This document shows, in pieces, positions 1 through 8,679 of a DNA stretch of 64,000 nt. Under the pieces are notes generated by a model that saw only the letters and a list, made by a program, of their open reading frames with translations, was not told where the DNA came from and did not search any database. The DNA comes from Demequina litoralis (lineage in GTDB: Bacteria > Actinomycetota > Actinomycetes > Actinomycetales > Demequinaceae). The stretch spans positions 62,001 through 126,000 of the forward strand of contig NZ_JAUHPW010000008.1 in assembly GCF_030418455.1 (NCBI RefSeq), written 5' to 3'. Numbering within the stretch: position 1 is the first letter of the stretch; each line of letters opens with the position of its first letter. The position numbers and the translations under genes were made by a program.

Positions 1-60
1 CCGCGCGGCGAAGCGCAGGATGCGGCGGTAGCGGGCGCGTCCGCGGGTGGCGTCGGGCAT
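1..60 (-). CDS. 5' end of a protein cut by the window edge, possibly an AarF/UbiB (ABC1) kinase
   Basis: An ATG at 58-60 on the minus strand opens a frame that runs off the left edge after 20 codons. An AGGAGA ribosome site sits just upstream at about 66-71. The visible residues are basic (RARYRRILRFAA), which resembles the N-terminus of AarF/UbiB-family kinase-like proteins that often lie beside PadR regulators in actinomycetes. With only 20 residues, that name is a guess from style and context. The gene follows the PadR gene by 38 bases on the same strand, so the two are probably cotranscribed. Confidence 0.45.
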   Translation of the reverse strand, partial: MPDATRGRARYRRILRFAAR

Positions 61-98
61 CGATTCTCCTCGATCCCCGACGGCCCGACGGCGTCTCG

Positions 99-662
99 TC
101 AGCCCTGCGCGAGGATCGAGTAAATCCTACGTCGTGCCTCGTCCAGGACCTCGACGACCTTCTCCTGCTCCTCCTTGGTGCCCGTGCGGGCGGCCTGCGC
201 GGCGGCCTGCGCGAGCTCGAAGCCGGACTTCGACAGCGGGCCCAGCTTGGAGTTGTCCCACAGCGGCTGCGTCTCCCACGGCGCGTCCTTCGCGGCCGCG
301 GCGGCCTCGTCCCGGCCGGCCTCGGTGAGCGAGTAGATCTTGCGGTCGTGCTGGGTCTCGGCGGACACGAGGCCCTCGTCCGCGAGCAGCTGGAGCGTGG
401 GGTACACGGAGCCGGCGCTGGGCTTCCAGCGGCCGCCGGTGCGCTCCTCGATCTCGCGGATGATCTGGTAGCCGTGCATGTCGCCCTCGTGCAGCAGCGC
501 GAGGATCGCGGCGCGCACGTCGCCGCGGCCCATGCGGGTCCCGACGCGCTTGTCGAAGCTGTGCTTGATCTGGTCCATCGCGTCCCACATCGCGTCCATC
601 GCCTCGGACGGGCTGCGCGGGTTGAAGCCCCCGCCGCCTCCGGGTCGGGTCGTGCCGGTCAT
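99..662 (-). CDS. PadR-family transcriptional regulator
   Basis: The 187-residue protein has a Gly-rich N-terminal tail, then a PadR winged helix at about residues 48-120 (HGYQIIREIEERTGG, then PSAGSVYPTLQLL, the recognition-helix signature). A C-terminal helical dimerisation arm covers about 150-187. PadR proteins are repressors that release DNA on binding small ligands and often regulate themselves. The start ATG at 660-662 has a strong AAGGAGG ribosome site. A perfect inverted repeat lies in the promoter at 694-719 and is the obvious candidate operator. The gene ends 38 bases before the partial downstream gene at 1-60, so its target may be that gene plus itself. Confidence 0.94.
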   Translation of the reverse strand: MTGTTRPGGGGGFNPRSPSEAMDAMWDAMDQIKHSFDKRVGTRMGRGDVRAAILALLHEGDMHGYQIIREIEERTGGRWKPSAGSVYPTLQLLADEGLVSAETQHDRKIYSLTEAGRDEAAAAAKDAPWETQPLWDNSKLGPLSKSGFELAQAAAQAARTGTKEEQEKVVEVLDEARRRIYSILAQG

Positions 663-693
663 GGTGGCCTCCTTGCCGTCCGGCGGGATCGCC

Positions 694-719
694 GAACGAT
701 AGCGAGCGATACATCGTTC
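694..719. promoter_or_regulatory. candidate PadR operator (inverted repeat)
   Basis: GAACGAT at 694-700 and ATCGTTC at 713-719 form a perfect 7-bp inverted repeat with a 12-bp spacer, 32-57 bases upstream of the padR start. The position fits an autoregulatory operator overlapping the promoter. The assignment is inference from placement; no binding consensus was tested. Confidence 0.5.
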
Positions 720-812
720 AGTGTCGCTCCCGGTGGGACGATGCGCAAGGGGCTCCGCCGGATCCGGCGCCGTCGGGACGATGCGCGGGTCGGGCGGACC
801 TGCGCGGACGGG

Positions 813-2282
813 TCAGGCGTGGACCGAGGATGCGACGAGCACCGCGGTCGCGACCACCACGGCGACGAAGAGCGCGGACTCCCAGCGCACCACCCCGCGG
901 AGGTGCGCGTCCTCCGGCGCATCGTGCTCCCCCTCGCCGGACCTGGCGGCGAGCCGCGGCACGATGCGGAAGTGCGTGTACGCGCCGATCACGGCGACCA
1001 CGGCGACGAGCGCCACCTTGACGAGCAGGACGATGCCCCACGTCGAGGTCCACAGGTCGGAGAGCTCCTCGAGGATCTCCCACGCGAGCACCACGCCGGC
1101 GATGCCGACGACGACGAACGACGCGGCGGCCACCACGCCGAACCGCGACGCCATCGCGCCGGCGTCGAGGGGGCGGCCCTCGCGGCTGCGGCGGCGCAGC
1201 ACGGCGGCAAGGCTCACGACGCCTCCGACCCAGACCGCCGCGGCGACGAGGTGCGCGATGTCCGCCGTGAGCACCAGCCATCGCGGCTCGGCGGTGTTGC
1301 TGTGACCGCCGAGCACGTGACCGGCGCCCGCGACCAGCACCCCGACGGTCGCGAGCCACGAGCCGGCGACCGTCCGCATCGTGCCGACGAGCATGAGGAG
1401 ACCACCGAGCGCCTGGAGGCCGAGGACCCACGCGAAGGTGCCGGCGAGGGCGTCCTGGAAGGCGTCCGCCTGGAGGCCGTCCGCGAACGACCCGCCGGCG
1501 ATGAGCGCCGACCGCCCGATCACGCGCAGGGCGAGGCCGCCGAGCAGCAGCGCGCCGCACCACCGCACGCCGGCGAGGAGGCGGGGGACGTCGTCGGAGT
1601 CGCGTCCGCGCATGGCGATGCCGGCGAAGGCGAGCGCGCCGCCGGCCACGAGGAGCGACCACAGCGCGATGGCCGCGCCGCCGCGGGCGACGATGCGTGC
1701 CGCGAGGTCGCTCGCGGCTCCGCCCGCGGACTCGGGATCCATGGCCATGGTGGCCGTCGGGGAGGGCGAGGCCGACTGCTGCTCGGTGCTCGACGGGGAG
1801 GCGCTCGCCGTGGCGTCCGGCGTCGCCGATGCGGTGGCGGTATGCGTCGGTTCCGGAGCGACACCGGCGACGTCGAAGGAGAATGTGCCGTCGAGCGGGT
1901 GGCCGTCCTCGGCGGCGACCGTCCACGCGACCGTGTAGGCGCCGTCGCCCAGCGGCTCGGCGGGGGTCGCGACGATGACGATGCCGTCGTCGGTCTGCTC
2001 GATCGCCGCCTCGACAGGCCCGTCCGGCCCGGCGATCTCGACCGCCTCGCCCAGGGGCGTGACCGGCAGCGTGAACGTGAGGACGATCTCCTCGACCGCG
2101 TGGTCGACGGTGACGCCATCGGCGGGGTCCGAGTGGTCGAGGTCGGTGTGCGCCCACGCGGTATGGCCGTTCACCAGGGCGAACGCGAGCGCGAGGACGA
2201 AGATGAGCACCCATCGCGCCGCGGCCGGGACGGCGACGGCGGGTGGCGGGCGCAGGGCGGGGACTCTCTGCGGGGCGGACAT
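813..2282 (-). CDS. CopC-CopD fusion copper resistance/transport protein
   Basis: The 489-residue membrane protein has a signal segment at about 23-44, then a CopC domain starting at the mature His45 (AHTDLDHSDPADG), the expected N-terminal copper-binding histidine. His128 in EDGHPLDG is a second typical CopC ligand. A Ser/Thr/Ala/Pro linker (about 146-180) leads into a CopD domain with about eight membrane helices (about 185-485). CopC-CopD (YcnJ-like) fusions bind copper outside the cell and move it across the membrane. The gene stands alone on the minus strand. Its 3' flank carries two direct copies of GGGACGATGCG (735 and 775) before the PadR promoter. Confidence 0.9.
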   Translation of the reverse strand: MSAPQRVPALRPPPAVAVPAAARWVLIFVLALAFALVNGHTAWAHTDLDHSDPADGVTVDHAVEEIVLTFTLPVTPLGEAVEIAGPDGPVEAAIEQTDDGIVIVATPAEPLGDGAYTVAWTVAAEDGHPLDGTFSFDVAGVAPEPTHTATASATPDATASASPSSTEQQSASPSPTATMAMDPESAGGAASDLAARIVARGGAAIALWSLLVAGGALAFAGIAMRGRDSDDVPRLLAGVRWCGALLLGGLALRVIGRSALIAGGSFADGLQADAFQDALAGTFAWVLGLQALGGLLMLVGTMRTVAGSWLATVGVLVAGAGHVLGGHSNTAEPRWLVLTADIAHLVAAAVWVGGVVSLAAVLRRRSREGRPLDAGAMASRFGVVAAASFVVVGIAGVVLAWEILEELSDLWTSTWGIVLLVKVALVAVVAVIGAYTHFRIVPRLAARSGEGEHDAPEDAHLRGVVRWESALFVAVVVATAVLVASSVHA

Positions 2283-2404
2283 TGCCGACCACCATAGGCA
2301 TGCCTCGCGCGATCACGGTAGGGCCCGACTCCGTGCCGCACGTCCGCCCCGGCGCCACAGGTGCGGCGTCGGGGCGGACCGGTGCGGGCGTACAGGCCCG
2401 GCGT

Positions 2405-3181
2405 TCAGACCTGCGCGCGGCGGGCGCGGGCCGCGGCGGCGTGCCAGGCCTCCTGGTCCACGCCCTTGACGATCAGCCAGAGCGCGAACACGAGCTCGCC
2501 CGGGATGGCGAGCACGAGCACGATCGTCTCCCACGTGCCGGCCAGGCCGGGGGCCAGGAAGGTGCCGAAGCTCTGGACGAGGTAGCCGACGCCCGCGAGC
2601 GCCAGCAGGATCCCCGCGAAGCGCGGCAGGAAGCCGGAGCGCATCACCAGCCAGCCGGTGAGCAGGAGCGAGAGCGCGAAGCAGAAGCCCCAGATGAGGA
2701 CGATGCCGTCGTTGGCCTCCTGGAAGTACAGCGCGAGGGAGTCGCGCTCCGCCGCGTCGAAGGCGGCGAGGGCTCCGCTGTCGCCGACCGCGACGAGCGT
2801 GAGGACGCTCGTGACGAGGCAGCCGGCGGCCATCACCACGGCCTCGGCCACGCGGGCCAGCGCGCCTGCCAGGGACATGGACCGGCTCACGGGCCGCAGC
2901 AGCGTGTAGAGGACGCCGGCGAGCACGATCTCGATGATCACGATGAGCGCCTCACCGGCCAGGCCCCACCGGAACAGGGCCTCCTGCGTGCGGACGTTGG
3001 CGGCGGTGGCGGCGGCATCCCCGGGTACCACGAGGCTCGCGCGGGCGAACGTCGCGAGGGGGTAGATCACGAAGATGGCCAGGTAGAGCGCTCCGGCGAC
3101 GCGGGTGAGGCGACGCAGCCGCGGGCGGGTCGGGGACGCCGGCGCGGCGTCGGCGGGCTGGGTGACGGTGGTGGTCGACAT
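2405..3181 (-). CDS. DUF4386-family integral membrane protein
   Basis: The 258-residue protein has a charged cytoplasmic N-terminus (about 1-28) followed by six to seven hydrophobic helices. The pattern (RVAGALYLAIFVIYPLATFA, then a loop with FRWGLAGEALIVIIEI) is typical of the DUF4386 family, whose function is unknown. The start ATG at 3179-3181 has a nearby GGAGGAGCAGCC ribosome site. It ends 120 bases before copCD begins and follows the quinone oxidoreductase gene by 35 bases on the same strand, so those two are probably cotranscribed. No catalytic residues can be proposed. Confidence 0.85.
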   Translation of the reverse strand: MSTTTVTQPADAAPASPTRPRLRRLTRVAGALYLAIFVIYPLATFARASLVVPGDAAATAANVRTQEALFRWGLAGEALIVIIEIVLAGVLYTLLRPVSRSMSLAGALARVAEAVVMAAGCLVTSVLTLVAVGDSGALAAFDAAERDSLALYFQEANDGIVLIWGFCFALSLLLTGWLVMRSGFLPRFAGILLALAGVGYLVQSFGTFLAPGLAGTWETIVLVLAIPGELVFALWLIVKGVDQEAWHAAAARARRAQV

Positions 3182-3216
3182 GGCTGCTCCTCCGGGGTGA
3201 GCGGGTGGGTGGGGTG

Positions 3217-4200
3217 TCAGGGGACGAGGACGACCTTGCCGCGGGCCTTCCCGCGGTGGACGAAGTCGACGGCGTCGGCGGCGTCGCGCAGGGCGTACGC
3301 GGCCTCGACGGACGGGCGCACGCGGCCGTCGGCGACGTGGGACAGCACGGTCGCGAGGTCCTCGCGCCTCGGCGTGGCGAACAGCGGCCGGAGCCGCTGC
3401 GCGACGAAGGGCGAGAGGATGGCGGCCGCGGCGAACCGGCGCATGCCGGTGAGCGTGCGCGCCTTGCCGCCGCCGACGACGATGTAGGCGCCGCGGCGCG
3501 ACGCGAGGCGGCGGGCGCGGGCGAGCGGGATCCGCCCGGCGAGGTCGACGACGAGGTCGTAGCCGCGGAGCGCGGCGACGTCCTCGACGGCGTAGTCGAC
3601 GACGTGGTCGGCGCCGAGCGACCGGACCAGCTCCACGTTGCGGGTGGAGCAGACGCCGGTGACCTCGGCGCCGGACGCCGCGGCGAGCTGCACCGCGAAC
3701 GATCCGACGCCGCCGGACGCGCCGAGGACGAGCACGCGCCGCGCGGTCTCGATGCCGCCGGCCTGGAGCGCCTGGAGCGCGGTGACCGCGGCGGTGGGCA
3801 GCGCCGCCGCCTCCTCGAAGGTGAGCCCCTCGGGCTTGGCGAGCAGGGACGATGCGTCGGCGAGCGCGTGCTCGGCGAAAGCGCCGACGGCCCAGCCCAC
3901 CACATCGTCCCCCGGCCTCCAGGCCGTGACATCGGCGCCCACGGCGACGACGGTGCCGGCGACGTCGGTGCCGGGGACGGGCCGCTTGGGGCGGGTGAGC
4001 CCATAGGAGAGGCGGGCCGCGTAGGGCAGGCCCGCGATCGCGAGGCCGTCGCCGCGATTGATGCCGGCGGCGCGGACGCGGACGACGACCTGGTCGTCTG
4101 CCGGCGCGGGGATGTCGACCGTGCGGTGCCGCAGCTCGGCGGGCGAGCCGTAGCGGTCGAGCTGGACGGTGCGGGTGGTGGTGGGTGCTGTGGTGTTCAT
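3217..4200 (-). CDS. NADPH:quinone oxidoreductase-like zinc-independent MDR enzyme
   Basis: The 327-residue medium-chain reductase has an N-terminal GroES-like domain (VRAAGINRGDG, PGTDVAGTVVAVG at about 78) and a Rossmann domain with the NADPH motif GASGGVGSFAVQLA at about 161. No catalytic zinc cysteine/histidine set is visible, which fits the quinone oxidoreductase branch. I chose the ATG at 4198-4200 because residues upstream of it are non-conserved and run into the promoter shared with the divergent AraC gene. The neighbour at 4332 is a likely regulator. A copy of the GGGACGATGCG repeat lies inside the gene at 3846, encoding Ala-Ser-Ser on the coding strand. Confidence 0.88.
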   Translation of the reverse strand: MNTTAPTTTRTVQLDRYGSPAELRHRTVDIPAPADDQVVVRVRAAGINRGDGLAIAGLPYAARLSYGLTRPKRPVPGTDVAGTVVAVGADVTAWRPGDDVVGWAVGAFAEHALADASSLLAKPEGLTFEEAAALPTAAVTALQALQAGGIETARRVLVLGASGGVGSFAVQLAAASGAEVTGVCSTRNVELVRSLGADHVVDYAVEDVAALRGYDLVVDLAGRIPLARARRLASRRGAYIVVGGGKARTLTGMRRFAAAAILSPFVAQRLRPLFATPRREDLATVLSHVADGRVRPSVEAAYALRDAADAVDFVHRGKARGKVVLVP

Positions 4201-4331
4201 GCCCCTCACGCTAGGAACCGGCGAAGGGCCTGGTCTTGGCATCCGGGGCCGTTCCATTGACCGTTGCGGCCACCCCCGCACTAGGGTGGATCAACCCGCG
4301 CCCGAGGACCCCGAAGCGGAGGGATCGCATC

Positions 4332-5339
4332 GTGACGAGCGTCCGGAGCTCCGTCGTGAGGATCGTCGCGCGGGTCGCGAGCGCCCCGGTCCCGCCGGAG
4401 GAGCTGCTGGCAGGCCTCGGGCTGTCTCCGGACGCGGACGCGCAGCGCGCCGCGCAGGAGCGGGTCGAGGCGGACGACTACTACGACGTCCTCGAGCGTG
4501 CGACCCTGCCTCACGACGACGGGCTTCCGTACCGGTACGGCGCGCTGCTGCGGCCGGACGACCTCAGCGCGCTCGGGCTCGGCCTCAAGACGGCCGACAC
4601 CCTGCGCGACGCGCTGCGCCGGCTGGTCCGCTACATCGTCCTGCTGAGCGATTCGCTCGAGTACGCGCTGGTCGACGAACCCGGCGACGTGACGACGCTG
4701 ACCCTGTCGCGACCCGCGCCCCGCCGCGGCGCGAGGCTCGCGAACGAGTGCGCGTTCGCGGCGGTGATGACGATGCTGTCCGAGGCCGCCGGGCGCCGGG
4801 TGGTGCCGCGGGCGGTGACCTTCCGCCACCCCCGGCCGGCCTCGATCACGGAGGCGCACTCCTACTTCGGGTGCCCGGTGACGTTCGACGCCGGGCGCAA
4901 CGCGATCGAGTTCGACGCCGCGACGCTCGCGCTCCGCGGTCGGCTCGCGGACCAGGGCCTGTCCTCCTTCCTGCTCGCCCACCTCGAGGAGCTCCGGTCG
5001 CAGGAGGGGGAGCGCTCGCTGGTCGACACGGTGCACGCGACCATCACCGACCTGCTGCCCGACGGGCCGCCGACCAAGGCGGTCATCGCGCGCCGCCTCG
5101 GCATGAGCGAGCGCACGCTGCACCGTCGCCTCGCCGAACAGGGCGAGACCTACCAGTCGCTCACCGCCCGGGCGCGGCGCGAGGGCGCGGAGGCGCTGCT
5201 GGCGGACTCGCGCCACTCGCTCGCGGAGGTCGCCTTCCTCACGGGCTTCTCCGACCAGAGCGCGTTCCAGCGGGCGTTCAAGGGCTGGACCGGGCGCACG
5301 CCGGCGTCGTTCAGGAACGACGCTCTGCCGGCCTCGTGA
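4332..5339 (+). CDS. AraC-family transcriptional regulator
   Basis: The 335-residue regulator has a long N-terminal effector domain of the OruR/arabinose-binding type (about 1-215) and a C-terminal AraC double helix-turn-helix at about 235-325. Signature parts are RRLGMSERTLHRRLAEQG and EVAFLTGFSDQSAFQRAFKG, followed by WTGRTPASFR. I chose GTG at 4332 over an ATG 96 bases upstream because GGAGGG lies eight bases before it and the upstream residues look like leader sequence. It is divergent from the quinone oxidoreductase, which is its most likely target. The 131-bp shared intergenic region would hold the operator, but no clean repeat was seen there. Confidence 0.92.
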   Translation: MTSVRSSVVRIVARVASAPVPPEELLAGLGLSPDADAQRAAQERVEADDYYDVLERATLPHDDGLPYRYGALLRPDDLSALGLGLKTADTLRDALRRLVRYIVLLSDSLEYALVDEPGDVTTLTLSRPAPRRGARLANECAFAAVMTMLSEAAGRRVVPRAVTFRHPRPASITEAHSYFGCPVTFDAGRNAIEFDAATLALRGRLADQGLSSFLLAHLEELRSQEGERSLVDTVHATITDLLPDGPPTKAVIARRLGMSERTLHRRLAEQGETYQSLTARARREGAEALLADSRHSLAEVAFLTGFSDQSAFQRAFKGWTGRTPASFRNDALPAS

Positions 5340-5406
5340 CGCGCGCGGCGCCGCATCGTCCGACGGATAAGTTAACCAAGATTCACCTTCGTGCTATCGT
5401 GCCGAC

Positions 5407-6255
5407 ATGACGGCTCTCAAGGCTGAGCGTCGACACGAGCTCGACGCGCTCGACACCGGCGCCCTGCGCGAGGGCGCCAACTGGTTCATCACGCTGGCCG
5501 GCACCGCCAACGTGATCTGGCAGCTGTCGCTGCCCCCGGTCGCCTACGGGGTGATGGAGAGCACGGGCCCGGGCGCGCTGTTCCACGACCCCAAGCGACG
5601 CATGCGCACCACCATCGGCTACATCGCCGTGACGATGCTGGGGTCCGCGGAGGACCGTGCCGCCTACCGCGCCGCGACCAACCGCTCGCACGCCCCCGTG
5701 AGGTCGGAGCCGGGAGCGCGGGTGCCGTACCGCGCCTTCGACCCGGAGCTGCAGATCTGGGTGGCCGCGTGCCTCTACCGCGGCGCCGAGCACGCCTACG
5801 AGCGGGTGCGCGGGCCGCTCACCGGGGACCTCCGCGAGACCTTCTACCGCCAGGGCATGGTCTTCGGCACCACCCTGCAGATGCCGCCCGAGGCCTGGCC
5901 GGCCACGCGCGACGACTTCGAGACGTGGTGGAACGCGATGTCGGAGCGCCTCGCGATGGACGATGCGGCGCGCGCCTACCTCTGGCGCGTGCTGCGCCTC
6001 GAGTACCTGGGCCGCGAGGTGCCGGCGCCGCTGATCCGCTGGCGCGTGCGGATGACCGCCGGATACCTGGGGCCGCGGTTCCGCGAGCTCATGGAGCTCC
6101 CGTGGGACGACGACGAGCAGCGCCGCTTCGACCGCTTCAACCGGCGCATGGCCGCCTTCCAGCGCGCCGTCCCGCGCGCGATGCGGGAGGCTCCGCTCAG
6201 GCGTCCGCTGCGGGATTTGCGCACGAGGCTCGCCGCGGGCCGGCCGCTGTTCTGA
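5407..6255 (+). CDS. MpaB-type oxygenase (DUF2236)
   Basis: The 282-residue soluble protein matches the mycophenolic-acid-type oxygenase MpaB/latex-clearing-like DUF2236 family. It begins with an ANWFITLAGTANVIWQLS segment, has the GRxxxT-like region RRMRTTIGYIAVTMLG, and a helical core rich in Tyr/Trp/His (ELQIWVAACLYRGAEHAYERV) that probably carries the haem or iron ligands. Members oxidise varied small molecules, so no substrate can be assigned. The relatively AT-rich upstream stretch at about 5366-5400 (TAAGTTAACCAAGATTCACC) suggests its own promoter. It is convergent with the MarR-like gene. A GGACGATGCG copy at 5958 encodes Asp-Asp-Ala within it. Confidence 0.85.
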   Translation: MTALKAERRHELDALDTGALREGANWFITLAGTANVIWQLSLPPVAYGVMESTGPGALFHDPKRRMRTTIGYIAVTMLGSAEDRAAYRAATNRSHAPVRSEPGARVPYRAFDPELQIWVAACLYRGAEHAYERVRGPLTGDLRETFYRQGMVFGTTLQMPPEAWPATRDDFETWWNAMSERLAMDDAARAYLWRVLRLEYLGREVPAPLIRWRVRMTAGYLGPRFRELMELPWDDDEQRRFDRFNRRMAAFQRAVPRAMREAPLRRPLRDLRTRLAAGRPLF

Positions 6256-6270
6256 GAGGGCGCGGCGCAC

Positions 6271-7119
6271 TCAGGCGGCGACGGATGCCCTGCCGATCGT
6301 CGAGAACCGCTGGTGGAGGCGGTGCCGGGTCCGCACGAACGCCTCGCGGGACGCGCCCGCGACCACGAGCCCGGCGTCCGTGAGCGTCACGGTGACGCCG
6401 CGCCGATCCCCGGAGACGTCGCGCTCGCGCCGGATGAGGCCGTCGTTCTCGAGGCCGTCGAGCAGATAGGTCACGCCTCCGGGACTGAGCCGCAGATCAT
6501 CCACCAGCGCGGAGGGGCGGCATGCGCCGTGCAGCCGGATCGCGTTGAGCGCCAGCAGGCGGTGTCCGCGGATGTGCTCGAAGCCGCGCTCGCCCAGGAT
6601 CGCCCGGGTCACGTCATGGAGGTCGAGACCGGTCTCGGCGACGAGCGCCGCCAGCTCGAGCGCGCTGGCCGGCGCGCGCGACGGCGCGGGCGCGGGCGCC
6701 GGGGAGGACGTCGACACCGTGCTCAGCTCCGCGATCTCGCGGGCGAGCGCCGCCGACTCCGAGAAGAACGCCGCCAGCCTCGCGTCCGCCTCGCGGAGCC
6801 GACGGGCGCCGCGCAGCGTGAGCCGGGCGACGCGGCGGCGATGGTCGGCCTCGTCCGTGCCCAGCTCGAGCAGGCCGTGGTCCTCCAGGGAGCGCAGGAA
6901 GCCCAGGAGGCGACGACGGTCCATGCGCGCGATCGGCGCGAGGTCCGCGACCGCGTGCGGCTCGCGGTCGGCCAGCGAGACCAGGGCGGTGAACTGCCCG
7001 TTCTCGACGATCTCGGTGCCGAGGACCTCGTCGACGGCCGCGGTGAAGAGGGTCGAGTACTCGTCGACGCGACCGATGAGGAGGTCGAGGCTCTCGTCCC
7101 CCTCGTCGGCGTGCGTCAT
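6271..7119 (-). CDS. tandem MarR-type winged-helix regulator
   Basis: The 282-residue protein holds two MarR-like winged helices. The first spans about 35-115, with DRRRLLGFLRSLEDHGLLEL and TLRGARRL. The second spans about 182-265, with RPSALVDDLRLSPGGVTYLLDGLENDGLIRR and GVTVTLTDAG (both split motifs read in order). A Pro/Ala linker at about 138-155 joins them. Normal MarR proteins carry one such domain and dimerise, so this looks like an internal duplication or fusion giving a built-in pseudo-dimer. Its 3' end is 15 bases from the convergent MpaB gene, which is a possible target. The regulated genes and ligand are unknown. Confidence 0.82.
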   Translation of the reverse strand: MTHADEGDESLDLLIGRVDEYSTLFTAAVDEVLGTEIVENGQFTALVSLADREPHAVADLAPIARMDRRRLLGFLRSLEDHGLLELGTDEADHRRRVARLTLRGARRLREADARLAAFFSESAALAREIAELSTVSTSSPAPAPAPSRAPASALELAALVAETGLDLHDVTRAILGERGFEHIRGHRLLALNAIRLHGACRPSALVDDLRLSPGGVTYLLDGLENDGLIRRERDVSGDRRGVTVTLTDAGLVVAGASREAFVRTRHRLHQRFSTIGRASVAA

Positions 7120-7187
7120 CGCACCATCCTACGGCGACAGCGCCCTAGTGAACGCCTGTCGAAGACGCCCGCGTGGCGCCGTTCCCG

Positions 7188-7862
7188 CTAGTTGTTGCGC
7201 TGCGGGTTGACGCGCTTGATCCAGTCGATGAGGTCGTTGCTGGAGCGCGTCTGGAGCCATACGCGACCCGGCCCGGTGAAGTCCGTCACCAGACCCTCGC
7301 CGCCGAGGATGGTCGACTTCCAGCTGCCGGCCTTCCTCACGCTGAACTGGACCGAGTCGTCGAAGGCGACCACGTGGCCCGTGTCGAGCGTGAGCGTCTC
7401 GCCGGCCGCGAGGGTGAAGCCCTGGATCGCGCCGTAGGAAGCGAGCAGCAGCTCGCCGGCCCCGGTGCAGCGCAGCAGGATCAGACCCTCGCCCGAGAAG
7501 AACGACTTGCCGCCGCCCCACTTGGAGTCGACCTGGATGGACGGGTCCGACGCGATCCACGAGCCCGACTGGACCAGCAGCGCGCCGGTCCCGTCGAGGG
7601 TGACCTCGGCCATGTCGCCCGGCAGGGTCGCAGCGACGCCGACCTGCCCGCCCGAGCCCGAGTGGAAGTCGTTGACGAAGAAGCTCTCGCCGCCCAGCGA
7701 ACGCTTGAGCCCGCTCATGAACCCGCCACGCGTCGAGGTCTCCATCGAGACGTCGCCGCGCGTCATCGCCATCGCGCCCGCCTCGACGCGCACCGAGCCT
7801 CCCGGCGGGACCGTGATGGTCCCCATCGCGAAGGCCGGTCCGGCGGTGATCGTGACGTCCAT
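7188..7862 (-). CDS. AIM24/TIGR00266-family protein
   Basis: The 224-residue protein is a beta-rich AIM24-like fold with repeated Gly-containing strands. Recognisable parts are the AGAMAMTRGDV segment near residue 30, then GGGKSFFSGEGLILLRCTGAG at about 115-135 and GEGLVTDFTGPGRVWLQTR near 188. The family is widespread in bacteria, with unknown biochemical function; some members are linked to membrane or mitochondrial organisation. No signal peptide or transmembrane helix is visible. It sits 31 bases after the ABC-2 permease gene on the same strand and could be read from the same transcript. Confidence 0.88.
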   Translation of the reverse strand: MDVTITAGPAFAMGTITVPPGGSVRVEAGAMAMTRGDVSMETSTRGGFMSGLKRSLGGESFFVNDFHSGSGGQVGVAATLPGDMAEVTLDGTGALLVQSGSWIASDPSIQVDSKWGGGKSFFSGEGLILLRCTGAGELLLASYGAIQGFTLAAGETLTLDTGHVVAFDDSVQFSVRKAGSWKSTILGGEGLVTDFTGPGRVWLQTRSSNDLIDWIKRVNPQRNN

Positions 7863-7893
7863 GTCCGTGCTCCTTAGATCCCTGGTTCTCTTC

Positions 7894-8679
7894 TTACGCG
7901 TCGCGGCGGCTCATCGCGACCGATGCGGCGACGCACGCGCCGACCGACCACGCGAGCAGCACCGCCGTGCCACCCACGATTCCCAGATCGTCCGACGTCG
8001 CGCCGAAGGCACCGGCGCTCACCATCGAATCCGCGGCGCCGCTGGGCAGGTACGACGTGATGTGCGCGACCCACTCGAAGCCGAAGAACGCCGCGAACGG
8101 CAGCACGATCAGCACCACGATGACGGCCGTCACCGCGATGCCGCTCGTGCGCACGAGCGCGCCGATCCCGACCGCCATCACCGCGGTCATGATGCACGCC
8201 GCCGGCACCCCGATGAAGATCTGCCACGTATGCCCGAGCGTCCAGTCGATGGTCGCGCCCGCGCTGCCGTGCTTCGCGAGCACGATCGCGGTGTCCACCA
8301 TCGTGACGGCGATCGACACGAGGCCGGCGAAGACCGCGAGCGCGGTCGCCTTGGCCGCGAGCCAGAGGTTGCGCCGCGGCACGACGGCGAACGACACACG
8401 GAACATGCCGGAGCTCCACTCCCCGGTCGCCTGCAGCGCCGCGTGGATCGCGAGGATCACCCACGGCATCAGGATCCCGCCGGCGATCGTCATGACCGTC
8501 CACTCCGCCACGGTCGCGTCGGCGGGAGCCGCCGCGCTCGAGGTCACGAGCATGAGGGCGCTCAGGCCCAGCGACCAGAGCGCGACCCAGACGAAGCCGC
8601 GGGTGGTCGTGAGCTTGAGGAGCTCGGCGCGGACGGCGCCTCCGAACGTCAGCTTGGCGGTGTCGACGGCGATGCTCAC
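7894..8679 (-). CDS. ABC-2 type transporter permease
   Basis: The 261-residue permease has a short cytoplasmic N-terminus (AELLKLTTTRGFVWVALW) and six hydrophobic helices, typical of ABC-2 exporters partnered with NatA-like ATPases. The start is GTG at 8677-8679, which overlaps the TGA of the upstream ATPase gene as GTGA, so the two are translationally coupled. A stretch of the same frame upstream is open but overlaps the ATPase gene and is not coding. The substrate is unknown; such pairs often export drugs, lipids or sodium. Confidence 0.9.
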   Translation of the reverse strand: MSIAVDTAKLTFGGAVRAELLKLTTTRGFVWVALWSLGLSALMLVTSSAAAPADATVAEWTVMTIAGGILMPWVILAIHAALQATGEWSSGMFRVSFAVVPRRNLWLAAKATALAVFAGLVSIAVTMVDTAIVLAKHGSAGATIDWTLGHTWQIFIGVPAACIMTAVMAVGIGALVRTSGIAVTAVIVVLIVLPFAAFFGFEWVAHITSYLPSGAADSMVSAGAFGATSDDLGIVGGTAVLLAWSVGACVAASVAMSRRDA

